Origin: an uncultured Bacteroidales bacterium
Lineage (GTDB): Bacteria; Bacteroidota; Bacteroidia; Bacteroidales; Paludibacteraceae
Direction: 5' to 3'
Length of the DNA stretch: 64,000 bases
Assembly (NCBI GenBank): GCA_902766045.1
Contig: CACXCA010000074.1
Coordinates: 1 to 64,000 of the forward strand
The notes beneath the pieces are model-generated. The model did not search any database and was not told where the DNA came from. It saw only the letters and a list, made by a program, of their open reading frames with translations. Each line of letters begins with the position of its first letter. The first letter of the stretch is position 1. The position numbers were made by a program, and so were the translations under genes. Shown here piece after piece: positions 55,442 to 63,423 of the stretch.

Positions 55442-57052
55442 TTAACTATTCTCCACTAATCGAATAGTTACCTTGTTGGTAATCTCTCTCTTATTCTGTC
55501 CACAACTCAACTTAGCTATCGAGTTGTTCTTTTTGTCCAATCGTCCTTCTTGTCCCATCTTTGTCCCCACATAACCTTTCCCAGAAGACCATCTGTAGTA
55601 CGGACGACAAAACAATAGGAATGGTGAAGGTTTAACCTTTTCAACAACAATTTGCCAGTTAACATCATCAACACGGAAAATCGCGCCACTACCAATAGTC
55701 AGATTCTCACAAGGAGTTATCTTTTTACTAAATATCTCTTTCCCATACTCATCAGAAACAGATACCTTCCCCTCCATTCTATCTTTGCTATTAATGATAA
55801 TCGCACGTACAAAAAGGATGAGATATACAATTATCATTACAAGCAACAGGATGGTTAGCCACAAGGGCAGAATAAATGTAAAAATCCATTGATCTTCATC
55901 ACACAATGACTTCGTGATAGGTTTCACAATACCTAACTTTTCCAGTTCGGAATCATAATCTGTAGGCAATGAAATACCTAGATTAAGGCTATCCTGCAAA
56001 TGATGAAATCCATATTCCTGATATTTTATCTTACCTAGTTCAACTTCTAATTGAGCATCCCTCACAGAACCATAGTTAGCCGTGTCGTTCACAAATAAAA
56101 AACCTGGTTGAGACAAATAAGTAGAATCAATCTTAATCTTTGGATAAAGTCGATTAGGTTTCCATGTAATATGTGCGACCGTATTACCATCAATATCAAT
56201 CTCAGTATTCATAGAGACTTGTCCTGCTTTGTTCTCAGAATCAATGATAGCACGTAGTTTGACAACTAGAATATCCCTACGTAATTGTTCAAACCATTGT
56301 TCAATTGCATCTTTAGAGTTATTCGTTTGTACAATTTCAAGTCCACTCTCAACTACATTAAACACATTATCTCGTAGCTGATTAAGACAATATTCCTTTT
56401 GTGATTTATTGTCAATACCTTCATCCGTTAATTCGACAGCAATACAACGAACATAAGAGCCCTGAATAGCGGCTTTTAGTTTTTTCTGCATATCCATCAG
56501 TTCCTCTTCCGTTAGTTTCCTTTTATTGAACTGGTGCGGTGGAACCTTTGGAATGTTATTCAAGAAATCTGTGAACGGCATCAAAATATTCACTTTGTAT
56601 TCTGAATTGGAAACAATTGCTTTAGATATTTCGTTGATAGCCTTATATATATTTGTATGATCCTTGAATAACTGATCATAATTAGGGTTTTTATAGAGTT
56701 GCTCCATATTGCTACAAAGCGTACTCTTCATCTCGTCTGAAATGATTCCAGAGAATCCCATAGGATTCTTTACTTCCGTGCCAAAAGGGATGATTGTAAC
56801 CTTATCACCATTAGGCAATGCATTAATAAAATTTTTTAGTAATGGAACCATGACCCGTTCATATTTATCCATGGATCCAGATACATCAATGGTGAAAATA
56901 TAATGTGCATGACATTTATCGATATCATCTCTATATATCTCAGTCAATTGAGGGAATGACTGCTCTAAATATTGGAGAGGTGACTGCGCATAGATGTTCG
57001 AGCAGATACAAATGAACAAAAATGAACAAATAAGATATCTATATAGTCTCAT
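55442..57052 (-). CDS. Membrane-anchored VWA-domain protein, first gene of tubulin/VWA operon
   Basis: A 536-residue protein. A signal peptide (1-22, ending IYA-Q) is followed by a von Willebrand factor A domain (about 48-265) with a complete metal-ion-dependent adhesion site: D56-V-S58-G-S60, T133 in D-H-T-N, and D162 in F-T-D. A beta-rich region to 385, one transmembrane helix at 389-417 and a positively charged cytoplasmic tail of about 118 residues follow. The VWA domain would thus face the periplasm and the tail the cytoplasm, where it could meet the tubulin-like protein. It is the first gene of the operon with its own promoter at about 57194-57223. Confidence 0.8.
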   Translation of the reverse strand: MRLYRYLICSFLFICICSNIYAQSPLQYLEQSFPQLTEIYRDDIDKCHAHYIFTIDVSGSMDKYERVMVPLLKNFINALPNGDKVTIIPFGTEVKNPMGFSGIISDEMKSTLCSNMEQLYKNPNYDQLFKDHTNIYKAINEISKAIVSNSEYKVNILMPFTDFLNNIPKVPPHQFNKRKLTEEELMDMQKKLKAAIQGSYVRCIAVELTDEGIDNKSQKEYCLNQLRDNVFNVVESGLEIVQTNNSKDAIEQWFEQLRRDILVVKLRAIIDSENKAGQVSMNTEIDIDGNTVAHITWKPNRLYPKIKIDSTYLSQPGFLFVNDTANYGSVRDAQLEVELGKIKYQEYGFHHLQDSLNLGISLPTDYDSELEKLGIVKPITKSLCDEDQWIFTFILPLWLTILLLVMIIVYLILFVRAIIINSKDRMEGKVSVSDEYGKEIFSKKITPCENLTIGSGAIFRVDDVNWQIVVEKVKPSPFLLFCRPYYRWSSGKGYVGTKMGQEGRLDKKNNSIAKLSCGQNKREITNKVTIRLVENS

Positions 57053-57193
57053 AACAAATTTATTATTGTATTTATAACAGAAGAACCATCACATATACAC
57101 ATTTTTCAAATTCTATCATACACTACTATCACTCAAAAAAGGATAGTAAAACGACTCTCACAATTGGCATATCAATGTTCTCTGATGTTTATA

Positions 57194-57223
57194 CAAAATT
57201 ACATAAATTCAAATAGTATGCAA
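57194..57223 (-). promoter_or_regulatory. Candidate promoter of the VWA/tubulin operon
   Basis: Minus strand TTG (plus 57221-57223), 19-base spacer, TAATTTTG (plus 57194-57201), 142 bases before the VWA ATG. A second TAAATTTG at 57055-57062 touches the ATG and would give a leaderless message, so it is less likely. Confidence 0.55.
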
Positions 57224-57274
57224 CTTTTTTAAACATCAAATACCCTAAAATAGTATCGCAAGCAAATGAATGTA

Positions 57275-57649
57275 TTATGATGCTGCAATAATCTCTATCT
57301 CAATCAATGCACCCTTAGGCAACGAATCTACAGCAACGCATGATCGAGCAGGAGCATCCGTTACAAAATATTCAGCATAAATAGAATTTACAGTAGCGAA
57401 ATCCGACATATTTGTTATAAACACCGTCGTTTTAACCACGTTTGAAAAAGACATATTAGCTGCCTTTAAGATCGCACCTATGTTCTGCATAACCTGACGT
57501 GTTTGAGATTCGATATTACCGGATAAGGTACCTGTATTAGGGTCAATAGCAATTTGACCAGAGGCATATAACACACCGTTTACAACAATTGCTTGGCTAT
57601 AAGGTCCGATAGCTTTAGGAGCATCTGGAGTTGAAATAACTGTTTTCAT
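57275..57649 (-). CDS. ridA: RidA-family enamine/imine deaminase
   Basis: A 124-residue protein of the YjgF/RidA family that hydrolyses reactive 2-aminoacrylate and related imines formed by PLP enzymes. It starts with MKTVISTPDAPKAIGPYSQA, the typical G-P-Y-S-Q-A segment, and ends with P-A-R-S-C-V-A-V-D-S-L-P-K-G-A-L-I-E-I-E, which holds the catalytic arginine. The in-frame ATG at 57697 would add sixteen non-family residues. It lies between exbD and the VWA operon and belongs to neither by clear promoter evidence. Confidence 0.92.
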   Translation of the reverse strand: MKTVISTPDAPKAIGPYSQAIVVNGVLYASGQIAIDPNTGTLSGNIESQTRQVMQNIGAILKAANMSFSNVVKTTVFITNMSDFATVNSIYAEYFVTDAPARSCVAVDSLPKGALIEIEIIAAS

Positions 57650-57800
57650 AATCTTAAATTTAGGTGGGTTCAATATCCCCACATTATTAACTATCATTTA
57701 TATTAACGGTGAATATACAAAACACCTTTAACAAAATAAAACGAAAAAGGAAAAATCAAATGATCTTCCCTTTTCTTATTGTAGATATAACAAAACTTCA

Positions 57801-58277
57801 TTAATAATTATTAGCTCTTTGCATAGCTGTATAATTTATCTTTAATGCGTAAGCATTTCTTAAAGCTTGTTTAACGTCCGTAACAATACCCATTTTGGTA
57901 TCTTTATCAACTTTCAACGAAACAATCATAAAAGGTTGGTCTTCCTCTTTCATTGCAGCACGTTTAGTTGCAATATATTTCTCTACTTCATTTGGATTAT
58001 TAGCAAATTGATCGTCCAACTGAATACGAGATTCCTGACCATACGCCTTTTGTTGTTCTTTCTTTGGAGTACCAATATATACATACTTTACCAAAGACTT
58101 CTTTTCCAGCTTTTGTAGTTCTGTTGCCTCAGGCATCTTCTGATCTACCATCAAGGTAACCTCCTTCATGGAAGTTGTTGTCATGAAGAAGAACAACAAC
58201 ATAAAGATGATGTCTGGCAACGAAGAAGTACTAATTGCAGGTAACTTCTTACCACCGTCTTTTCTAAACTTTGCCAT
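57801..58277 (-). CDS. exbD: ExbD/TolR-family transport protein
   Basis: A 158-residue ExbD-type protein with one N-terminal membrane segment (about 22-35) whose conserved aspartate, D22 in L-P-D-I-I-F-M-L-L, lies in the proton path; the rest is periplasmic. ExbD with ExbB uses the proton gradient to energise TonB-type proteins. Its ATG overlaps the TAA of the upstream exbD by one base (TAATG). A second exbD copy next to it is typical for Bacteroidetes. It is the last gene of the exbB-4TM-exbD-exbD unit. Confidence 0.9.
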   Translation of the reverse strand: MAKFRKDGGKKLPAISTSSLPDIIFMLLFFFMTTTSMKEVTLMVDQKMPEATELQKLEKKSLVKYVYIGTPKKEQQKAYGQESRIQLDDQFANNPNEVEKYIATKRAAMKEEDQPFMIVSLKVDKDTKMGIVTDVKQALRNAYALKINYTAMQRANNY

Positions 58278-58885
58278 TATTGAGCTCCTCCTTGATTTTG
58301 TTGACCATAATTCTTAGGTTCAGCCTCAGAAATACGTTGTGGATACACCTGTTGAATAGCTTTTTGTCTATCCTCATCTAATTCTGAATAAGCAGAACCA
58401 AATTTCTGACGAGATAATTCTTCACGAAGTTCATTATAAGCAGCCACCAACTCATTTTGAACATTGATGTATGCTTGATATGATGTACCGCGGTCATTCT
58501 GTAAGGAAATAACATGATCCTTTGTAATCATCATTGTACCCATGAAAGGAATTTCTTCCGCTACCTTAGCAGGCAATGAACCACTATTACTAGGATTTGC
58601 TATAAATTCTTTTGCTTTTTCCTTCAACTTGTTAATAGGCATCACATCTCCGTTTACCATCAAGAGGTCACTACTATTAATAAGAACCATCATGATGTTA
58701 CGTTTATTGATTTCAACCTCCTTCTCTGTTTTCTGATCCTCAGGAACAGGAGCTGGAAGTTTACGCGACAATCCTTTATCGGTCGCCATTGATGTAGTCA
58801 CAAGGAAAAAGATAAGCAACAAGAATGAAATATCCGCCATTGAACTCGCGTTAATTTCCTGTACTTCTCTTTTCTTTTTAGCCAT
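58277..58885 (-). CDS. exbD: ExbD/TolR-family transport protein, second copy
   Basis: A 202-residue ExbD paralogue with the conserved aspartate D18 in S-M-A-D-I-S-F-L-L-L and a membrane segment at about 19-33. It is longer than its neighbour, with a C-terminal tail of about 40 residues ending in a Gln-rich stretch (NYGQQNQGGAQ). Together with the other copy it would form the heterodimeric ExbD of Bacteroidetes. It starts 10 bases behind the 4TM gene. Confidence 0.9.
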   Translation of the reverse strand: MAKKKREVQEINASSMADISFLLLIFFLVTTSMATDKGLSRKLPAPVPEDQKTEKEVEINKRNIMMVLINSSDLLMVNGDVMPINKLKEKAKEFIANPSNSGSLPAKVAEEIPFMGTMMITKDHVISLQNDRGTSYQAYINVQNELVAAYNELREELSRQKFGSAYSELDEDRQKAIQQVYPQRISEAEPKNYGQQNQGGAQ

Positions 58886-58895
58886 AATCTAACTA

Positions 58896-59354
58896 TTAGA
58901 ATTTTTTAGCCAAGAATCCAAACAATGTTACAAACATAGCCACAGCTGCCAACACAACTGCAGATGTAATACACATGTTTGTTAGACGATATATAGAAGG
59001 TTCATGAGATCCCTCATATCCAATGATAGAAATAGGAGTTGTATCAGCACCAAAATAAGTAGCTAATAACAATACACCTAATACAACAGTTGTAATCAAA
59101 GGAACAATAACCGATTTAGGATTATAAGATGCCTTTGAAATAAAGACCAATATAGCAAATGCAAGAGTAGCTATCGCTGCAATAATGATTAGGACATATG
59201 CCCAACTGATTATCATTGAAGTGTACACCGGAGCATCTGTATCACCAGCAGTCGTCGGTACTGATTCATTTGGACCCAAGTAAAAGAATCCACAAACGAC
59301 TAATGTAATAGCCATTAATGCAATCAATACAATAGATGCAATTTTATTATTCAT
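58896..59354 (-). CDS. Conserved four-span membrane protein in the exb operon
   Basis: A 152-residue protein with about four transmembrane segments (roughly 5-25, 45-70, 80-100 and 128-148). It has no characterised domain known to me, but it sits between exbB and the two exbD genes with short spacing, which fits a subunit or assembly factor of the energy-coupling complex. The middle carries small loops with G-T-D-A-P and E-P-S-I-Y-R. Function unknown; the operon position is the only evidence. Confidence 0.65.
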   Translation of the reverse strand: MNNKIASIVLIALMAITLVVCGFFYLGPNESVPTTAGDTDAPVYTSMIISWAYVLIIIAAIATLAFAILVFISKASYNPKSVIVPLITTVVLGVLLLATYFGADTTPISIIGYEGSHEPSIYRLTNMCITSAVVLAAVAMFVTLFGFLAKKF

Positions 59355-59405
59355 AATATCTTACTCTTATTAATGTAAACTTGAATAACTGGACAAGTCA
59401 CTTAA

Positions 59406-60254
59406 TTATTTATTCTTCTCGTTGTATTTTACAACTAAGTCTAACAATGAAATAGATGAATCTTCCATCTCAGTTGTCAATGCTTCAATACGAGTCAAGA
59501 TAAAGTTCAAGAACAATTGAAGAATCATAGCTACGATCAAACCGAACACTGTTGTCAACAAAGCGACCTTGATACCTCCAGCAACGACTGTTGCAGAAAT
59601 ATCACCTACTTGTTGAATCTTATCGAATGCCTGAATCATACCGATTACAGTACCCATGAATCCTAACATTGGAGCCAATGCAATACACAATGAAATCCAT
59701 GTGATGTTCTTTTCCAAACCACCCATTTGAACACCTCCGTATGATACAACAGTCTTCTCTACTACATCTGATCCTTCTTGGATTCTAGACAAACCTTGAT
59801 ACATGATAGATGCGATAGGACCTCTTGTGTCACGACACAAATCCATTGCACCTTCTACATCATTCTCATCCAAGCATGATTCAATTCCTTCCAACAACTT
59901 CTTTGAATTAGTTGATGACAAACTTAAATAGATAATACGCTCGATGCAAAGTGCCAAACCAATAATCAAACACAATGCAACAAATGACATAAAGTCAGCA
60001 CCACCTTCGATGAACTTGATCTTCAAGGCTTTAAACATACTAACTTCTTCTGTCTTTTGCGCAACTTCTGGTGCATCAGCCTTTTTTACTGGAGCAGGCT
60101 CAGCCACCTTCTCTGTTGCAGCGGAAGCAGCCTCATCTACTTGTTCTGTAGCAGCTGATTCTTCGCTAAACTCGTCTTCTTGAGCCAATACATTTGAAGT
60201 AAAGCCAAATGTTACAGCTCCTAAAATTGCTAATGTTGCAAAAATCTTCTTCAT
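59406..60254 (-). CDS. exbB: ExbB/MotA/TolQ-family proton-channel protein
   Basis: A 282-residue protein, longer than typical ExbB, with a signal-like leader (MKKIFATLAILGAVTFGFTSNVLAQ), then an Ala/Glu/Val/Lys-rich stretch (residues 25-65, A-A-T-E-K-V-A-E-P-A-P), and the MotA/TolQ/ExbB domain at about 75-282. Motifs include F-M-G-T-V-I-G-M-I-Q-A-F and V-A-G-G-I-K-V-A-L-L-T-T-V-F-G-L. It forms the energy-coupling channel with the ExbD proteins and opens the operon. It starts 50 bases after tRNA-Ser and the tRNA is transcribed in the same direction. Confidence 0.9.
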   Translation of the reverse strand: MKKIFATLAILGAVTFGFTSNVLAQEDEFSEESAATEQVDEAASAATEKVAEPAPVKKADAPEVAQKTEEVSMFKALKIKFIEGGADFMSFVALCLIIGLALCIERIIYLSLSSTNSKKLLEGIESCLDENDVEGAMDLCRDTRGPIASIMYQGLSRIQEGSDVVEKTVVSYGGVQMGGLEKNITWISLCIALAPMLGFMGTVIGMIQAFDKIQQVGDISATVVAGGIKVALLTTVFGLIVAMILQLFLNFILTRIEALTTEMEDSSISLLDLVVKYNEKNK

Positions 60255-60304
60255 TTTTTTAGTTATTAATTATTTATTTATTGTTATTAATTTCTCTTAT
60301 TCCG

Positions 60305-60392
60305 CGGAGAGAACGGGATTCGAACCCGTGATACGCTTTGGACGTATACACGCTTTCCAGGCGTGCCTCTTCAGCCACTCGAGCATCTCTCC
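60305..60392 (-). tRNA. tRNA-Ser (anticodon GGA)
   Basis: On the minus strand the acceptor stem GGAGAGA (plus 60386-60392) pairs with TCTCTCC; the anticodon arm CACGC-CTGGAAA-GCGTG gives GGA, reading UCC/UCU; an extended variable arm is seen (TATACGTCCAAAGCGTA region), as in class II serine tRNAs; TTCGAATC is the T-loop. The gene has no encoded CCA. Length 88. It sits upstream of exbB, same strand. Confidence 0.93.
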
Positions 60393-60536
60393 ATTTTCAG
60401 ACTTTTCACACGTCCTACACGCGAATCCAAAAACGGGTGCAAATTACAAAAAAATTCATTACCAAAGAACCCTTTTTCAAAATAATTTTTAACACAACCC
60501 ACAAATAGATTGACTTTGTCCCTCATAGGATGAAAT

Positions 60537-61073
60537 CTACAAAAACATCTCAACCCACATGTCGAATCGCTTCAATGTTTCTTCACCATATTTCTCGAGT
60601 TTACACCTCGCCTGCTTTACGTTTCGCTCTATCCCCAAATGCGTTTTGGAAAAAAACTTATCCGCAAAACAGATAACTTGCTCCTCCATACTCACTGGTA
60701 CCATATCTCGATGTGGCACTGGTAAGTCCTCTTTGATGATATATGGCAGTGACAAACCCGTCCCTGTATGTCGCTCACAAACCAACGCATGCTTCGGATA
60801 TCCTTCCTGCTGTATCATCTCACTGCCTAAATATCCATGACATATATAGGCATGATCTCCATCACAATGGATGTCTGGTGCATACGTCTTGATTATTCCT
60901 ATATCATGCAACATCGCCGCTTCTTCTATAAACTTAAGATCTAATGCCAGATCACTGCGCCGGTTGGCTATCCGTAATGCCATATCCGTTACATCCAACG
61001 AATGACTCATCAGTATCTTATACAACTCCGAAGAACTGTCATAATATTTTTCTATTATTTGTATAGGATCCAT
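60537..61073 (-). CDS. HD-domain phosphohydrolase
   Basis: A 178-residue cytoplasmic protein with an HD metal-binding domain. H24 in S-H-S-L and the H56-D57 pair in A-M-L-H-D-I-G (positions for the start at 61073) lead, and a further Asp follows in a C-F-A-D-K segment. HD proteins hydrolyse phosphate mono- or diesters of nucleotides; the substrate is not defined. The ATG at 61073 is chosen because a -7 box covers the alternative ATG at 61097. It is divergent from tatD. Confidence 0.8.
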   Translation of the reverse strand: MDPIQIIEKYYDSSSELYKILMSHSLDVTDMALRIANRRSDLALDLKFIEEAAMLHDIGIIKTYAPDIHCDGDHAYICHGYLGSEMIQQEGYPKHALVCERHTGTGLSLPYIIKEDLPVPHRDMVPVSMEEQVICFADKFFSKTHLGIERNVKQARCKLEKYGEETLKRFDMWVEMFL

Positions 61074-61094
61074 CCTCGTTAAATTAGTTTTATA

Positions 61095-61102
61095 CAAAAT
61101 TA
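61095..61102 (-). promoter_or_regulatory. -7 box for the HD gene
   Basis: TAATTTTG on the minus strand, 21 bases before ATG 61073 and covering the alternative start at 61097, so it decides the start. Confidence 0.5.
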
Positions 61103-61208
61103 ACTCAATTTCTAGAATTTCCGAAAGACATTAATAAAAAACATGCTATTATCTAACATATTCTCCTAATTACTCATCTTCGATGCAAACCAGTCCAAAT
61201 TAAAGTAA

Positions 61209-61216
61209 TATTTTTG
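61209..61216 (+). promoter_or_regulatory. -7 box for tatD
   Basis: TATTTTTG fits TAnnTTTG, 17 bases before ATG 61234. No clear -33 element. Confidence 0.5.
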
Positions 61217-61233
61217 TATAAAATTTTATCACT

Positions 61234-62019
61234 ATGATTTTAATTGACACTCATTCTCATATTTACGAAGACGACTTCAACGAAGACAGAAATGAGGCTA
61301 TATCCCGCCTTCTTTCTAACAATGTAAAAAAAGTACTATTACCCAATATTGATCTAGATAGTCTTCCCAAAATGTTGGCATTGGAACAAACAGACCCCAC
61401 TCTGTTCTCCTCAATGATCGGACTACATCCAACCAGCGTCAATGAGGATTACAAAACACAACTATCGGCTCTTTACGAGTCATCCCTCCATCACAACTAC
61501 TGCGCAATTGGAGAAATAGGTCTCGATTTTTACTGGGATCGCACTTTTGAAAAGGAACAGATCATCGCTTTTGAAGAACAGGTGGATTGGGCCATTCAAA
61601 AAGATCTTCCTCTCGCCTTACACGTGAGAAAAGCCCTCCCTGAGACAATTGCAAGCTTAAAAAAATTCGATAAGAATAAATTACACGGTGTATTCCATAG
61701 CTTCTCAGGTTCTTATGAAATGAGTCAGGAAATAACTCGTATCGGTGATTTCTGCTATGGCATTAACGGTGTCGTTACATTTAAAAACGCAGGTGTTGCA
61801 GAGGTCGTTAAAAATATTCCTCTGGATCGCATTGTACTAGAAACCGATTGTCCGTATCTCACTCCTGTCCCATATAGAGGAAAAAGGAATGAAACTAGTT
61901 ATATTAAATATATAGCTGAAAAAATAGCTTCTATAAAAGAAGTTTCAGTCGAAGAGGTTGCTCGTCAAACCACAAAAAACGCAATGGAATTATTTCACAT
62001 AAGCTCCATCAAAGAATAA
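61234..62019 (+). CDS. tatD: TatD-family metal-dependent hydrolase
   Basis: A 261-residue TIM-barrel hydrolase. Metal ligands are clear: H7 and H9 in D-T-H-S-H, E in G-E-I-G-L-D, H in L-A-L-H-V-R, H in H-S-F-S-G-S and D in E-T-D-C-P-Y. TatD homologues have 3'-5' exo/endonuclease activity on DNA or RNA and act in repair and quality control. Length is usual. It ends at a bidirectional terminator shared with rpmA. Confidence 0.92.
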   Translation: MILIDTHSHIYEDDFNEDRNEAISRLLSNNVKKVLLPNIDLDSLPKMLALEQTDPTLFSSMIGLHPTSVNEDYKTQLSALYESSLHHNYCAIGEIGLDFYWDRTFEKEQIIAFEEQVDWAIQKDLPLALHVRKALPETIASLKKFDKNKLHGVFHSFSGSYEMSQEITRIGDFCYGINGVVTFKNAGVAEVVKNIPLDRIVLETDCPYLTPVPYRGKRNETSYIKYIAEKIASIKEVSVEEVARQTTKNAMELFHISSIKE

Positions 62020-62042
62020 GCCATCAACGAATATAAAGGGTC

Positions 62043-62086
62043 AAAAAAAGGAGGTTTGCTCGATGAACAAACCTCCATACTTTTTT
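62043..62086. terminator. Bidirectional terminator between tatD and rpmA
   Basis: A-run (62043-62049), stem GGAGGTTTG (62050-62058) with CAAACCTCC (62068-62076), loop of nine bases, and a T-run (62081-62086). It would end transcription from both sides. Confidence 0.8.
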
Positions 62087-62099
62087 ATTTAACTACTAA

Positions 62100-62363
62100 T
62101 TACTCAGCAGCAACTGGTTCAACAGAAACAAATGAACGATCGTTCTTTTTCTTTCTGAATACTACGACACCGTCTATCAATGCGAATAAAGTATGATCTT
62201 TACCCATACCAACATTTTCACCTGGATGATGAACTGTACCACGTTGACGAACTATGATATTTCCAGCTTTCGCAAATTCACCACCAAATACTTTAACTCC
62301 GAGTCGCTTACTTGCTGACTCACGACCGTTCTTGGAACTACCAACACCTTTTTTGTGTGCCAT
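62100..62363 (-). CDS. rpmA: 50S ribosomal protein L27
   Basis: An 87-residue ribosomal protein near the peptidyl-transferase centre. The N-terminus ([23 protein letters not shown]) has the G-S-x-x-N-G-R-x-S signature, followed by [16 protein letters not shown]. The Firmicutes-type N-terminal cleavage extension is missing. It is preceded 18 bases earlier by rplU, the standard rplU-rpmA order. Confidence 0.97.
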   Translation of the reverse strand: MAHKKGVGSSKNGRESASKRLGVKVFGGEFAKAGNIIVRQRGTVHHPGENVGMGKDHTLFALIDGVVVFRKKKNDRSFVSVEPVAAE

Positions 62364-62381
62364 GTTTTTTAATTTTTAAAG

Positions 62382-62693
62382 TTAAGCAACTACGTTATTA
62401 ATTTTTAATTCTGTCATACATTGACGGTGACCGTTTAATTTACGATAACCTTTTCTTCTTTTCTTATGGAAAACAAGAACTTTGTCACTCTTAACATGAG
62501 AAACAACCTCTGCAGTAACCTTTGCACCTGCGATAGTAGGAGCTCCTACTGTGATGTTTCCACCGTTGTCAATTAACAACACTTTATCAAAATCTAATAC
62601 AGAACCACGTTCTGCATCCAAACGATGAACATACAATTTTTGTCCTTCTTCAACTTTAAATTGTTGTCCAGCAATTTCTACAATAGCGTACAT
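62382..62693 (-). CDS. rplU: 50S ribosomal protein L21
   Basis: A 103-residue ribosomal protein that binds 23S rRNA. It opens with [14 protein letters not shown] and ends with the basic [14 protein letters not shown] segment typical of L21. First gene of the rplU-rpmA operon. Confidence 0.97.
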   Translation of the reverse strand: MYAIVEIAGQQFKVEEGQKLYVHRLDAERGSVLDFDKVLLIDNGGNITVGAPTIAGAKVTAEVVSHVKSDKVLVFHKKRRKGYRKLNGHRQCMTELKINNVVA

Positions 62694-62768
62694 TTTTTAT
62701 ACTATTTAATGTTACGTCCGGTGGTGGATTTGCATCACTTATTCGAACCACGGAGGACAAATCGGGTG

Positions 62769-62776
62769 CAAAGATA
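62769..62776 (-). promoter_or_regulatory. -7 box for rplU-rpmA
   Basis: TATCTTTG on the minus strand, about 75 bases before the rplU ATG. TTTG lies 16 bases upstream, shorter than usual. The leader between them contains a GGTGGTGGATT-type hairpin-prone stretch, but no recognised L21 regulatory structure. Confidence 0.5.
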
Positions 62777-62844
62777 ACACTTTTTATTTATTCAAACTAT
62801 ATTTTTTATATATTTTTCCTTTACTTTGCAAAAAAGGATTTGAA

Positions 62845-63423
62845 ATGGCTAACATACAAATTAAAATTAATAATCTATATCCTACAGAAGAAGGCAGTTA
62901 TCTTCTTGTAATGGAAGATATTGATTCTGGTAAGAAGTTCGGTATTCTAACCATGAAGAACGAAGCCATGTATATCACCTCCTTCTCATTCGGGAAAAGG
63001 CCTCCTAGGCCATCGCTATACGAGTTGTTTTCCGATTTTCTTGTCGAAGAAAATTATAAACTACAAGAAGTTGTCTTAACGCAATACAAAAACAACATCT
63101 ATTACGCTGCGTTAATTTGCAAAAATTGTAAAACCAACGATGAGAAATATATTGACATCAAGGCAACAGACGCCATTGCTCTTGCCTACCTAAACAATAT
63201 AGCTATTTTCGCCGAAGAGAAAGTCATCATAGAATGTAGTGAACTGTATAAACGTATGATTGATAAGATGGAGGATAAATATAAAAAACAGTCTTCTTCC
63301 ATTAATCATACCATGCTACAACACTATCAAAGTCAACTGCAACATGCGATAGAAACAGAAAACTATGAGCTTGCAGCTGAAATAAAAAAGAAACTAGATA
63401 AAATTAACCATAAATTCCAATGA
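62845..63423 (+). CDS. Bifunctional-nuclease (DUF151) domain protein with UVR motif
   Basis: A 192-residue cytoplasmic protein. Residues 1-130 form a DUF151/BFN domain (ILTMKNEAMYITSFSFG, RPSLYELFSDFL, then IDIKATDAIALAYLNN, with the D-A-I-A-L-A motif). About 150-190 is a UvrB/UvrC-type helical hairpin (LQHAIETENYELAAEIKKKLDKI). In plants a BFN-UVR protein has DNase and RNase activity; bacterial ones are poorly known. It ends with a one- to three-base overlap with the expansin-like gene and begins 17 bases after a partial -7-like TTACTTTG. Confidence 0.8.
   Translation: MANIQIKINNLYPTEEGSYLLVMEDIDSGKKFGILTMKNEAMYITSFSFGKRPPRPSLYELFSDFLVEENYKLQEVVLTQYKNNIYYAALICKNCKTNDEKYIDIKATDAIALAYLNNIAIFAEEKVIIECSELYKRMIDKMEDKYKKQSSSINHTMLQHYQSQLQHAIETENYELAAEIKKKLDKINHKFQ

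Noticed and set aside
60371..60553. Minus-strand frame of 60 codons overlapping tRNA-Ser
   Set aside because: It overlaps a well-formed tRNA gene and has no protein features.
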